Shown: positions 42,410-50,658 of the stretch, in pieces
Layout: every line of letters starts with the position of its first letter
How positions within the stretch are numbered: position 1 is the first letter of the stretch
Assembly (NCBI RefSeq): GCF_013375555.1
Contig: NZ_JABXWB010000005.1
Location: 947,501-1,011,500, forward strand
Origin: Sphingobium sp. EM0848
Lineage (GTDB): Bacteria > Pseudomonadota > Alphaproteobacteria > Sphingomonadales > Sphingomonadaceae
Direction: 5' to 3'
DNA: 64,000 nt
The notes under the pieces: model-generated
Told to the model about the DNA's origin: nothing
What the model saw: the letters and a program-made list of their open reading frames with translations, nothing else
Database searches by the model: none
Position numbers and translations under genes: made by a program

Positions 42410-44037
42410 AGCTGAAGCGGCACCATGGCGGTGATGTCGATTTCGATGAGGTTCGGGCCATCGCTGCGCATCGCTTGCGCAAAGGCGTCTTCGAACGCCT
42501 CCACGCTGTCGACCCGGCGGGAGGCGATCCCCATCGCGGCGCCGAGCGCGGCGAAGTCGGGCGTGTGCAAATCCACCGAGACATGGGGAGTTCCGGCCAT
42601 CGTCTGTAAATATTTGAGACCGCCATAGCCCCGGTTGTTGAAGACCAGAACGGTCAGGGGGGCATGGGCTTCCACCGCCGTCGCCAGCTCAGCGATGTTG
42701 AGCATCACCCCGCCGTCGCCATGGAGGACGATCGTGCGCCGTCCGCTGCCGATCGCCGCCCCCAGTCCCAGGGGGAGCGCCGGGCCGATTGCAAGGCTGG
42801 TGCTGTAGGTGAAATGGCGGGGTCGGCGCGCGGGCAGGCGCATGCTGCCCCATGTGGTGCCGGTCATGGTCGCGTCGCAGACCACATTTCGCTCTTCGGG
42901 AGCCAGACGGTCGATGGCGTCGCAGATGCGGCTATGGTCGATGCCGATACGCCGCTCGGTTTCCGCCGCGAGATCGGCGCGCACTCGGGCCGCCAGAGCG
43001 AGATATTCAGGATCGTGCGCCCCGCCGTCGATGCGGCCGAGCAATGAAGCGACGCTGCGTTTCGCGTCCCCGACGATCCCGACCTCTGCCGGATAGTTCC
43101 GCCCCAATATGGTGGCGTCGACATCGATATGGACCAGCCGGGGCGGCATCGGGAGCGACCAGAACCAGGTCGAGACGGCCTGAAAGCGCGTGCCGATCGC
43201 CAGCACGGCGTCCGCCTGTTCCAACAGGCCACGGAAGGCGGGATAATGGGTCTGGCTGCCGACGAACAGGGGATCGTCGGTCGGCACGACGCCACGCCCG
43301 TTCAGCGAACTGACGACCGGCGCGCCGATCCTGGCGGCGAGTGCACGCACCTCCGCCGCCGCATCCGCGCTGACGCAGCCACCGCCGATCCAGATCAACG
43401 GGCGCTTCGCCGCGTTCAACAGCGCCGCCGCCCGGTCCAGCAGGGCCTCATCCGGCGCGATCCGGGGTTGTGCGGCAAAGGCCGGGCACATGTTGGCGAC
43501 CGGCGCGGACAGCAGATCGGTCGGGATTTCGACGGCGCCCGGTTGCGGACGGCCCGTCAGGATATCGGTCGCGACCGACAGGATCGTATCGGCGATGCGG
43601 TGCCCGTGCATGACGCATTCGCTGCGGCGCGTGACGCTGCGCAGCATGGGGAGCTGGCTGTCGGCGTCATGGATGAAGCCACGGTTGCGGCCCACATGCA
43701 CACGGTCGACCTGCGTGGTGATGAGCAGCACGGGCGAGGACGCGAAACCAGCCTCATAAAGGCCGTTCATCGCATTCGCGGTGCCTGGTCCGGTGCTGGC
43801 GATCACCACGCCCAGCTCGCCCGTGGCGCGCGCATAGCCATCGGCGGCATGGGCCGCTCCGGCTTCATTCCGCGCGCCGATCAGCCGAATGCGCCCGCGC
43901 CGCGCCAGGGCATCGTAGAGCGCCAGATTCTGCTGGCTGGGAATGCCGAAGACGGTACGGACGCCCAATGCTTCAAGCGCGGCGCAAACGGCGTCGCCGC
44001 CGGTCTGGATGGCGGAAATCGGAGAGCAGTCGTTCAT
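42406..44037 (-). CDS. thiamine-diphosphate-dependent enzyme (acetolactate synthase/benzoylformate decarboxylase-like)
   Basis: A 543-residue ThDP enzyme with the PYR, central and PP domains in standard order. The catalytic glutamate is E58 in GARNEAGAAHAADGYARATG. The PP domain has the ThDP-Mg motif GDGGVMLN followed by FNNRGYGG. Overall it resembles acetolactate synthase large subunit-like proteins found in catabolic clusters, not the housekeeping ilvB, and no regulatory subunit follows. It probably decarboxylates or ligates a 2-oxo acid. The start codon directly follows the stop of a truncated amidohydrolase remnant, and the next gene is an MFS transporter. The precise reaction is not predictable. 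Confidence 0.88.
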   Translation of the reverse strand: MNDCSPISAIQTGGDAVCAALEALGVRTVFGIPSQQNLALYDALARRGRIRLIGARNEAGAAHAADGYARATGELGVVIASTGPGTANAMNGLYEAGFASSPVLLITTQVDRVHVGRNRGFIHDADSQLPMLRSVTRRSECVMHGHRIADTILSVATDILTGRPQPGAVEIPTDLLSAPVANMCPAFAAQPRIAPDEALLDRAAALLNAAKRPLIWIGGGCVSADAAAEVRALAARIGAPVVSSLNGRGVVPTDDPLFVGSQTHYPAFRGLLEQADAVLAIGTRFQAVSTWFWSLPMPPRLVHIDVDATILGRNYPAEVGIVGDAKRSVASLLGRIDGGAHDPEYLALAARVRADLAAETERRIGIDHSRICDAIDRLAPEERNVVCDATMTGTTWGSMRLPARRPRHFTYSTSLAIGPALPLGLGAAIGSGRRTIVLHGDGGVMLNIAELATAVEAHAPLTVLVFNNRGYGGLKYLQTMAGTPHVSVDLHTPDFAALGAAMGIASRRVDSVEAFEDAFAQAMRSDGPNLIEIDITAMVPLQL

Positions 44038-44151
44038 TTATGACACCTGTTGAGGAAGTTGTGCGCCGATCAGGACATTCGCCTGATAAGATTTCGATCC
44101 GGTCCCGTCGCAGGCGAGTCCTCCCCTGATGACACGGTCAATCTTGAACAT
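44038..44151 (-). pseudogene. N-terminal remnant of a D-aminoacylase-like amidohydrolase
   Basis: A 37-codon frame with an excellent ribosome site (GGAGAGG, 8 bases before the ATG). It begins MFKIDRVIRGGLACDGTG and continues SKSYQANVLIGA. This is the start of N-acyl-D-amino-acid deacylase/D-aminoacylase amidohydrolases (VIRGG-vvDGTG-p-y-aDV-I). Similarity stops after ANVLI, and the frame ends at a TAA abutting the ATG of the ThDP gene. The HxH metal site and the rest of the roughly 480-residue enzyme are missing. A deletion has thus placed the ThDP operon behind the translation start of the old gene, where the remnant may now act as a leader for coupled translation. Confidence 0.75.
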
Positions 44152-44525
44152 TGTTCCATCCTCTCCGTTGATATGTTGTTGGCGGAGAGACTGGCGCAAG
44201 TCCGATGACCCGTCATCGTTCATTTGCATGGAACGGATCGACTTTATCGACCCGCCAATCGTACAACGTCCGGCATGTGCGGATGGTCCGATGCGGCACG
44301 AACCATAAATCATCGCGCGTGGCATCCATGATACGTCTGGCAGGCGAAGAATGGAATATTATGGAAAGGGTAACGAAACCATGGTTCCGCTGCCTTCGGG
44401 GGTGATCGTCCTGATCGCTTCGGGCGTACCGACAGGCCCGCGGACGGGCTTCATGCAAATGGACGTAGGAGGATGGAAACGCCCATGTCAGGATGAGTGA
44501 AATGCAGAATGGAAAGGACAGCGAC
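44152..44525. other. 374-bp divergent promoter region
   Basis: No complete gene is present here. CTCTCCG (44161-44167) and CGGAGAG (44183-44189) form a perfect inverted repeat that covers the ribosome site of the amidohydrolase remnant on the minus strand. A second copy of the 14-base GGCACGAANCATAA motif is at 44295-44308. The plus-strand promoter of the dioxygenase must lie in the right half; AGGAGG at about 44467-44472 belongs to no good reading frame. Confidence 0.45.
44295..44308. promoter_or_regulatory. GGCACGAACCATAA motif, copy 2
   Basis: It matches the element at 39527-39540 in 13 of 14 positions, and both are preceded by a CnAT sequence. It lies between the divergent ThDP-enzyme and TauD-type operons, about 145 bases before the first start on the left and 218 before that on the right. 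Confidence 0.45.
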
Positions 44526-45410
44526 ATGACGATCCGGACGAAGCCCCTGCCAACCATTGGCCAGGAGGTTCTGGATCTGGACCCTGGCGCGGGAATCGAT
44601 GATGTCACGGCGCGCGATCTGGTCGATCTCTGGAGGGATGCGGGTGTCGTCCTGTTTCGCGGGGTGGGAACATCCCCTGAAACATTGCTCAAACTCAGCC
44701 GTTGCTTTGGCGAACTCGATCCGCACCCGATCGAAAGCTTTCGGATGCCGGATTATCCCGAATTGATTCTGTTGACCAACAAGGGGGGGCTGCGGGGGCC
44801 AGTCTATGCCTTTGATGGCGTGCCGACCTATGGGCGCATTCCCTGGCATACCGATCTCGCTTTTTCGGAAACACCAAATGCGGGTGCGCTTCTCAACATG
44901 GTCGAGAAGGCCAGCATCGGTGGTCAGACGGCGTGGCTCGACACGGAAAAAGCCTATGAGGCGCTGGATAGCGATCTTAAACAGAGGATCGAGGGGCTTG
45001 AGGCGCGATTCGAGTTTTGCGCCGACCTGGCAAAGATGAAATATTGCAATCCAAATGGCGTGCGCGTCGGTGAATCCAGCGCGAAATTCCCGGATTACCA
45101 ACCGCTTGCCCGGCCGCTCGTCTGGAAACATCCCGACACCGGCCGCACGATCATGAATTTTTGCCCGCTCAACCTTCAGGGGATCGTCGGGCTGGACGAC
45201 GCGGAGAATGACGCGCTGATCCAAAGGTTGATCGACGCGGTCATCCAGCCGCAATTCATCTACGAACATGCGTGGGAGGAAGGCGACATCATCCTGTGGG
45301 ACAATTACCGCATGATGCACAGTGCGATGGGGCATCCGGTGGATGTGGTGCGCGTCGTTCATCGCACCACGCTGCGCGGCACGGCAAAGGCAGGACGGGT
45401 TCTGGCATAG
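44526..45410 (+). CDS. TauD/TfdA-family Fe(II)/2-oxoglutarate dioxygenase
   Basis: A 294-residue dioxygenase. The metal triad is visible: HTD in IPWHTDLAFSETPNAG and the distal histidine in VVRVVHRTTLRG, where the arginine binds 2-oxoglutarate. LWDNYRMMHSA is the usual preceding strand. The ATG at 44526 is preferred because AAGGA lies 7 bases upstream; an ATG at 44493 would add 11 residues. Family members hydroxylate sulfonates, aryloxyalkanoates or carnitine-like compounds, and no substrate is indicated. It is followed at 95 bases by an AraC-type regulator on the same strand. Confidence 0.9.
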   Translation: MTIRTKPLPTIGQEVLDLDPGAGIDDVTARDLVDLWRDAGVVLFRGVGTSPETLLKLSRCFGELDPHPIESFRMPDYPELILLTNKGGLRGPVYAFDGVPTYGRIPWHTDLAFSETPNAGALLNMVEKASIGGQTAWLDTEKAYEALDSDLKQRIEGLEARFEFCADLAKMKYCNPNGVRVGESSAKFPDYQPLARPLVWKHPDTGRTIMNFCPLNLQGIVGLDDAENDALIQRLIDAVIQPQFIYEHAWEEGDIILWDNYRMMHSAMGHPVDVVRVVHRTTLRGTAKAGRVLA

Positions 45411-45504
45411 GGACTGCCTCCTTCGGGGTCTCCATCCGTGGCAGTCTGAGCAGGGTCTTGTTCCGTGGCGCGCGTGCGGTTATCCTTGGTGCGTGACGCA
45501 TAAT

Positions 45505-46380
45505 ATGATGATCGACCTGCGCGATACGCCGAACTGCGTAGTCCGCCCTTGGGCGGTTCTTGCCTGGATGGACAGTCCGGCGGCGTGGATCGAATTGCGC
45601 CGCTACGATCTGCCGCGTCCCAATGAGATGTGGGAACTGGATGACGCGCCGATCCTGTCCATCACCATGCCCCGTGCCGAGGGAACGGAGGGAGAGGTGA
45701 TGTTCGACAGCGGCGACCGTCGCCATCATCGTGTCGGCCGCATGATGCTGCGTCCGGCGGGCATCGCCATGCATTCACGCGGCGACGGCGGGGTGCTCGA
45801 CATTCTGACCTGCCGTTTCGATCCTGTGCTGTTTGCGGAGGCGACGGGGCTGAGCGACTGGGATTCGCGTTTGCTTGGCCAATGTGCGGCCCTGACGTCC
45901 GCCCCGATCCTGAGCCTTGCCGAAAAATTGCGCCATGAAACGGTGACGCGCGACTTCGGATCGGACATGGCGGTGGAGGCGCTGGTGCGCCTGTTGCTCA
46001 TCGAAATCGGGCGGATGTTCCGTTCGACCCCGTTGCGGTCGCGGGGACAAGCGGCCCTTGCGTCCTGGCAGATCACCCGGGTCGAGGAAGCGCTGCGCAA
46101 CAGCGACGGGGCCTGGCCGACGACGGAGGATCTGGCGGTGCTTTGCCGTATCAGCCGGTCCCATTTGTCGCGGTCTTTCGCTGCGACCACGGGCCGGTCG
46201 CTGGCCGATCATGCTGCCGCCATCCGGTTGGAACGGGCGCAGGACATGATCCGCCTGGACAAACTGCCGATGGCGCGTATCGCGGAAACACTGGGTTTTG
46301 CGACGGCCAGTGCCTTCAGCGCGACCTTCCGCCGCGCCACCGGCTATACGCCGCGCCAGTTCCGGCAGAGCCTGAGCTGA
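45505..46380 (+). CDS. AraC-family transcriptional regulator
   Basis: A 291-residue regulator. The N-terminal cupin-like region (about 1-170) includes GRMMLRPAGIAMHSRGDGG. The C-terminal double HTH is at about 195-291: TTEDLAVLCRISRSHLSRSF, then MARIAETLGFATASAFSATF and RRATGYTPRQFRQ. The start is chosen at the ATG-ATG pair (45505); a GTG at 45493 is also possible and no ribosome site is strong. It probably controls the adjacent dioxygenase, or the GMC/EthD operon it faces convergently. Confidence 0.88.
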   Translation: MMIDLRDTPNCVVRPWAVLAWMDSPAAWIELRRYDLPRPNEMWELDDAPILSITMPRAEGTEGEVMFDSGDRRHHRVGRMMLRPAGIAMHSRGDGGVLDILTCRFDPVLFAEATGLSDWDSRLLGQCAALTSAPILSLAEKLRHETVTRDFGSDMAVEALVRLLLIEIGRMFRSTPLRSRGQAALASWQITRVEEALRNSDGAWPTTEDLAVLCRISRSHLSRSFAATTGRSLADHAAAIRLERAQDMIRLDKLPMARIAETLGFATASAFSATFRRATGYTPRQFRQSLS

Positions 46381-46398
46381 ATGAGGGCACCAATCCGG

Positions 46399-47199
46399 TC
46401 AGCCATCCCCATGGATGATCGCCAGCTCGCCCGTCTGCGCAGCCCATAAGGCGTCCCTGCGCACGATCCGCCAGCCTTCCGGTCGCCGTTCCCATTGGTC
46501 GACATATTCGCCGTTGGAATCGAAGACGGGGCCGTATGGATCGCTGGGCCGCTGATGCCGTGCCTGGACATAGGCGCGGCTGGTCGCACGGTCCCCTTCC
46601 ACATCGACCAACAGGCTGCCGATCAGATGCTGCGTCCCGCCGCAACCATCGAGAAAGCGGCGCATGTTCACCGTCAGCGCGACCATGCCCTGCTGTTCCC
46701 CGCCCGCGCCATAGTCAAAGCGGATGTCCTGGGCGAAAACGTCGCCCAGACGGTCCCACTGCTTGTCGTCGAGGATGCGGGCGAAGCGCGAGAGGCCGCG
46801 CGTGATTTCCCTTTCGTCCAGCAGTGCCTGCGGGGTGGGGGAAGGGGATAATGCGCCGCCCTGTTCGTCCACCACGAACATGCGCGTCGCCTGACGTTCG
46901 AAGAGGTTTTCCTCATCTTCGGCGATCTGCCGCGCGATGTCCGGCTCCGCCGACTTCGCCACGAAACGGTCATAAGCCGTGCGATCGGCGAAGCGAATCT
47001 CGGTGATGACATCGAAATCGAGCGGCGCGGCGTCGGGGGAGGCAAAGGCGCCTTCCAGATCCACATAATTGCGCCGATAATCGGCAATGCCCGGCAACAG
47101 GCGGCGGATCAGCGGCGCATGCCGGGTCTCATAATAATGAACGAAGGCTTCCTGGGAGAGGCCGGATTTGCGTTTCAGCAGGGCGATGCATTTGAACAT
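46399..47199 (-). CDS. EthD-SnoaL fusion protein
   Basis: A 266-residue two-domain protein. Residues about 1-108 are an EthD-type dimeric ferredoxin-like domain ([47 protein letters not shown]). Residues about 125-262 are a SnoaL/NTF2-like domain ([53 protein letters not shown]) of the type seen in dehydratase or ring-hydroxylase small-subunit-like proteins. EthD domains and SnoaL domains are usually separate small proteins in catabolic clusters, so the fusion suggests consecutive steps. The gene follows the GMC oxidoreductase by 28 bases on the same strand and is probably co-transcribed. Confidence 0.82.
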   Translation of the reverse strand: MFKCIALLKRKSGLSQEAFVHYYETRHAPLIRRLLPGIADYRRNYVDLEGAFASPDAAPLDFDVITEIRFADRTAYDRFVAKSAEPDIARQIAEDEENLFERQATRMFVVDEQGGALSPSPTPQALLDEREITRGLSRFARILDDKQWDRLGDVFAQDIRFDYGAGGEQQGMVALTVNMRRFLDGCGGTQHLIGSLLVDVEGDRATSRAYVQARHQRPSDPYGPVFDSNGEYVDQWERRPEGWRIVRRDALWAAQTGELAIIHGDG

Positions 47200-47227
47200 G
47201 GGCGATCCTCTTCCGTAACGGGTGTCA

Positions 47228-48820
47228 TCATCCTGTCAGGATCATGTCGGCGGCTTTTTCCGCCACCATCATCGTTGGTACATTGGTGTTGCCGCCCGGC
47301 ACGCGGGGCATGACGGAGGCGTCGACCACGCGCAGCCCGGCTACGCCATGCACCCGAAGCTGCGGATCGACCACCGCCATGGGGTCGTGGCCCATGCGGC
47401 AGGTGCCCACCGAATGGATGTCCGAAATGGCCGTCTGCCGCAAATAGGCATCCAGTTCCTCATCCGACCGGATGTCGGCGCCGGGCGCCAGTTCCTCTCC
47501 CCGGAACGGATCGAACGGACTTTGCGCGAAGATGTCGCGAACGGCGCGGATCGCTGCCCTGCCCATCGCCATGTCCTGGGCCGTGGACAGAATATTGGGA
47601 TCGATGGCAAGCGGCGCGCCGGCATCCGGACCGGTCAGTCTGATCTCTCCCACGCTTTCGGGGTTCAGCAGGTCGATATGCGCGAAATACCCATGCTGCA
47701 TGATGAGCTTGCGGCCCATGGCTTCATACAGGGCCATGGCGAAATGCACCTTCACATCAGGAACGTCGGCGCCCGGCATGGTCCGAAGATAGGCGCCGAC
47801 CTCCGCCGGTGGATTGGCGAGCGGGCCTCGGCGGAACAGCAGGAAATTCGCAACCCCCTTCGCCGCGACCAGCGGATGGAAGAAGTTGAACATGGAAATG
47901 GGCTGGGTGCAGGCCTGCTTTACGGTGACGGCGACATGATCGCGATAATTCTGACCGACGCCTGGCAGGTGATGCGCGACGGTAACGCCATGCGCACGCA
48001 GATGCTCCCCATCGCCTATGCCCGACAGCATCAGGATATGCGGCGAATGGATCGCGCCTGCGGACAGGATCACTTCGCGCGTGGCTCTCGCTTCCTCGAT
48101 TTTGCCCTTGCGGCGCCAGACGACGCCCTGGGCGCGGCCTTCCTCGATCAGGACGCGCTCGACATGGGCATCGGTCACGACATGCAGATTGGGCCGGCTA
48201 CGCGCGGGCGTCAGATAGGCGCGTGCGGAACTCCAGCGCCGCCCGTCCGCCGCCGTGACATCGGCGGGAAACACGCCTTCGCGCCGAGCGCCGCTGGGGT
48301 CGTCATTATAGGGCACATTGGCTGCGACGGCGGCATCACGGAAGGCGCGGGCCAGCGGGTGGACAATGCCGGGTCGGGTGACGCGCACCGGGCCGCCGGT
48401 CCCGTGGAAGTCCATTTCGCCGCCGGGGGCGAAATCTTCCAGCTTTCTGAAGTAGGGCAGCACGTCCTCATAGCTCCAGCCCTCATTGCCGAGCTGGCGC
48501 CAGCCGTCATAATCGCGCGCCGCGCCCCGATCGTAGACCATGCCGTTGATGGAGGATGATCCGCCCAGCACCTTGCCGCGCGGCGTATAGACCTGCCGCC
48601 CTTCGGCGTGGCGTTGTGGCACGCTGACGTGCATCCACTGGAACATGCCCCGATACATGATCGGCAGCAGGCCGCCCGGCGCGTGGATGAAGATGCTGCG
48701 GTCCTGTCGACCCGCCTCGATCAGCAGAACGCGGTTCCGCGGATCGGCCGAGAGCCGGTTGGCGAGCACGCAACCTGCAGACCCCGCGCCCGCGATGATG
48801 AAATCATAGCTGTCGATCAT
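47228..48820 (-). CDS. GMC-family FAD oxidoreductase (choline/alcohol dehydrogenase-like)
   Basis: A 530-residue flavoprotein. The FAD motif is [20 protein letters not shown] at the N-terminus. GMC signature 1 is [18 protein letters not shown], and signature 2 is [16 protein letters not shown]. The catalytic histidine lies in [15 protein letters not shown], with the partner position in [17 protein letters not shown]. It oxidises a primary or secondary alcohol, and the family form is choline-dehydrogenase-like. GGAGA lies 4 bases before the ATG. A partly symmetric operator candidate is 59 bases upstream (48879-48901). It is followed by the EthD-SnoaL fusion. Confidence 0.92.
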   Translation of the reverse strand: MIDSYDFIIAGAGSAGCVLANRLSADPRNRVLLIEAGRQDRSIFIHAPGGLLPIMYRGMFQWMHVSVPQRHAEGRQVYTPRGKVLGGSSSINGMVYDRGAARDYDGWRQLGNEGWSYEDVLPYFRKLEDFAPGGEMDFHGTGGPVRVTRPGIVHPLARAFRDAAVAANVPYNDDPSGARREGVFPADVTAADGRRWSSARAYLTPARSRPNLHVVTDAHVERVLIEEGRAQGVVWRRKGKIEEARATREVILSAGAIHSPHILMLSGIGDGEHLRAHGVTVAHHLPGVGQNYRDHVAVTVKQACTQPISMFNFFHPLVAAKGVANFLLFRRGPLANPPAEVGAYLRTMPGADVPDVKVHFAMALYEAMGRKLIMQHGYFAHIDLLNPESVGEIRLTGPDAGAPLAIDPNILSTAQDMAMGRAAIRAVRDIFAQSPFDPFRGEELAPGADIRSDEELDAYLRQTAISDIHSVGTCRMGHDPMAVVDPQLRVHGVAGLRVVDASVMPRVPGGNTNVPTMMVAEKAADMILTG

Positions 48821-48878
48821 CGTCTCTCCGATATGTCGAAGAGGGATGGCTGGCGCCTATAGTCCATATCCCCTCCAT

Positions 48879-48901
48879 GCGTACTGAATCCATCAGTATG
48901 C
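48879..48901. promoter_or_regulatory. inverted repeat upstream of GMC oxidoreductase gene
   Basis: GCGTACTGA (48879-48887) and TCAGTATGC (48893-48901) are complementary at 8 of 9 positions around a 5-base spacer. The element is about 59 bases upstream of the GMC start and is a plausible operator of that operon. The cognate regulator is not identifiable. Confidence 0.45.
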
Positions 48902-49001
48902 TATGCAGGTCAATATGATTATGCCGACAGGGGTATTAAATTCGTATGATTTTGCGTTGGGGAGGGCGTTGAGTTATGGTTTTCAACGCCCAAAAATTCC
49001 C

Positions 49002-49331
49002 TCAATTATCGCAATATTCCCAGCGCCCGGCATTGCAGGCCGCCACCGCGCGACGCCATTCCGCCATTTTCCGGGCATAGTCGGCGCGGGCGTCGGCATA
49101 GGCCTCGCGATCCCTTTGCGGCACGCGGTAGGTCCGCATGTTTCTGGCGTCCCGCTGACGAACATAGGCCAGCTGCCGCTGATTCATCTGCTTGATCATG
49201 GCGCGATCGTGCGCGCGCGCCGCCGCGCTGCGCATGGTGGGATCATGCGGATCGTCGGCCAACGCCGCCGTCGGCAGGAACGACGCGGCCATTGCGATCG
49301 CGCAAACAAACGAACCAAGTTTCATGAACAT
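49002..49331 (-). CDS. exported hypothetical protein
   Basis: A 109-residue protein with a clean signal peptide (KLGSFVCAIAMAASFLPTAALA, cleavage likely before DDPHDP). The mature part is highly charged and helical, rich in R, A, D and Q, with RAHDRAMIKQMNQRQLAYVR and DYARKMAEWRRAVAACNAG. A C-terminal pair of cysteines may form a disulfide. The start could also be the ATG at 49325. I do not recognise a family. The neighbours are unrelated housekeeping genes. Confidence 0.72.
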   Translation of the reverse strand: MFMKLGSFVCAIAMAASFLPTAALADDPHDPTMRSAAARAHDRAMIKQMNQRQLAYVRQRDARNMRTYRVPQRDREAYADARADYARKMAEWRRAVAACNAGRWEYCDN

Positions 49332-49414
49332 TCGACCCCTTACGCCTTTTCCCCGCTATTCGCTTGCCCGCCGATGCAAGGCAATCGATTTGCGACGAAC
49401 GGGGAGCGTGGCGT

Positions 49415-49867
49415 TCAGACGAATGAACCCAGGTAAAAATCCTTGAGGGCATGGGCATCGTGCAGGGCGTTGTGCGGCATCCGGCTGTTGGCGGCGGCAC
49501 TGAATCCCGCGCCGTTGATGAGCTCCAGGCGAAGTCCGTTCAGGTCGATTATCTCGCCCGGACCCGTCGTGAGAAGAAGGCAGAAATGGGCCAGATCGTC
49601 CGGCCAATCCGCGATGATCACCGGATCGCGATCACTCGCCAGATAGGCTTCCAGATGCCGGGCCGCATCGATGCGGTTCAAATCATGGTCCACGCCCGGC
49701 GGCACGAAGCGCAGATAGGGAATCACATTCTTCTCCACCCAGGGATGGATATCGGCCGGGAGAGGGAGCGAGACGTAGAAGTCCTGGTCCCCATATTCGG
49801 GCACGAGCGCAAGGCTGATCAGGTCGCCGCCAAAACCATTGAATTCGGTATCGAGGAAATATCGCAT
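49415..49867 (-). CDS. 3'-5' exoribonuclease (DEDDh fold)
   Basis: A 150-residue exonuclease. The DEDDh residues are D6 and E8 in FLDTEFNG, D87 in IADWPDDL, and H132 with D137 in PHNALHDAHAL, so all five metal/catalytic positions are present. The short length and the DTEFNGFGGDLISLA start match the polyadenylate-specific exoribonuclease-like DUF5051 family. It probably degrades structured or 3'-tailed RNA. It is divergent from the spermidine-synthase-like gene and monocistronic. Confidence 0.85.
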   Translation of the reverse strand: MRYFLDTEFNGFGGDLISLALVPEYGDQDFYVSLPLPADIHPWVEKNVIPYLRFVPPGVDHDLNRIDAARHLEAYLASDRDPVIIADWPDDLAHFCLLLTTGPGEIIDLNGLRLELINGAGFSAAANSRMPHNALHDAHALKDFYLGSFV

Positions 49868-49946
49868 CTTTCCTCCTTTGCCGCCGAGGCCCCTTGCCGT
49901 AAACCCCCGCCGGCGGCGGATGGACGCCGGATCAAGAGAAAGTGAT

Positions 49947-50624
49947 ATGCAGGCGCGCGAATTTATCGGATCGGCCCAGGTGCCCGGCGGGGCGGAGCTT
50001 ACCCTCTATCGTCGCGGCGGCGACTTCATGATCGTGCTGGACGGCAATGAGTTGATGAGCAGCCGGATGAGCGGATCGGAGGAGGCGCTGGCCCATCTTA
50101 GCTGCGAACGGCTGCGCGGCCGTGCACGGCCGCATCTGCTGATCGGCGGCTATGGCATGGGCTTCACGCTGCGCGCCGCGCTGGCTGCGCTTGGCGTGGA
50201 CGGGCAGGTCACCGTCGCGGAACTGGTGCCGGAAATCGTCGACTGGGCGCGCGGGCCGATGGCGGAGCTGATGGCTGGATGCCTGGACGATCCGCGCGTG
50301 CGCCTGTTGCAAGCGGATGTCGCGGACGTGATCGGCGCCGGAAAGGGGACTTATGACGCGATTCTCCTTGATGTGGACAATGGACCTGATGGGCTGGTGC
50401 GTCAGGCGAACGACCGCCTCTATTCGGCGCAGGGCATTGCGGCGGCCATAGCGGCGCTCAAGCCCGGCGGAATATTGGCGATATGGTCCGCAGCGCCGGA
50501 CGCGGCCTTTGCCCGCCGCCTTTCCCGCGCCGGTCTGGCCGTCGACGAGGTGGTCGTGCGCGCCCGCAGCAACGGCAAGGGACCCCGGCACATCATCTGG
50601 TTCGCCACCCGGCGCGGGGGCTGA
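49947..50624 (+). CDS. spermidine-synthase-like SAM-fold protein
   Basis: A 225-residue Rossmann-like protein. The SAM-type glycine motif is HLLIGGYGMGFTLRAAL, the acidic residue after strand 2 is in VTVAELVPEIVDWARG, and DAILLDVDNGPDGLV occupies the strand-4 position of spermidine synthases. It lacks the usual polyamine-site DxxE/gate residues, so polyamine synthesis is doubtful; many sphingomonad members are annotated only as spermidine-synthase-like. The start at 49947 follows a weak AGAGAAAG site. The gene is separated from the ribosomal oxygenase by 34 bases and may be co-transcribed with it. Confidence 0.75.
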   Translation: MQAREFIGSAQVPGGAELTLYRRGGDFMIVLDGNELMSSRMSGSEEALAHLSCERLRGRARPHLLIGGYGMGFTLRAALAALGVDGQVTVAELVPEIVDWARGPMAELMAGCLDDPRVRLLQADVADVIGAGKGTYDAILLDVDNGPDGLVRQANDRLYSAQGIAAAIAALKPGGILAIWSAAPDAAFARRLSRAGLAVDEVVVRARSNGKGPRHIIWFATRRGG

Positions 50625-50658
50625 CGCCCATTTTTGACTCCGTTATCCAATAGGGGCA

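Noticed and set aside
44458..44480. AGGAGG with a nearby ATG as an earlier start for the dioxygenase
   Set aside because: The ATGs there are not in the dioxygenase frame; the AAGGA 7 bases before 44526 is the better site.
49670..49690. A GTTCAAATC string resembling a tRNA T-loop
   Set aside because: It lies in the coding sequence of the exoribonuclease, with no acceptor or anticodon stems around it.
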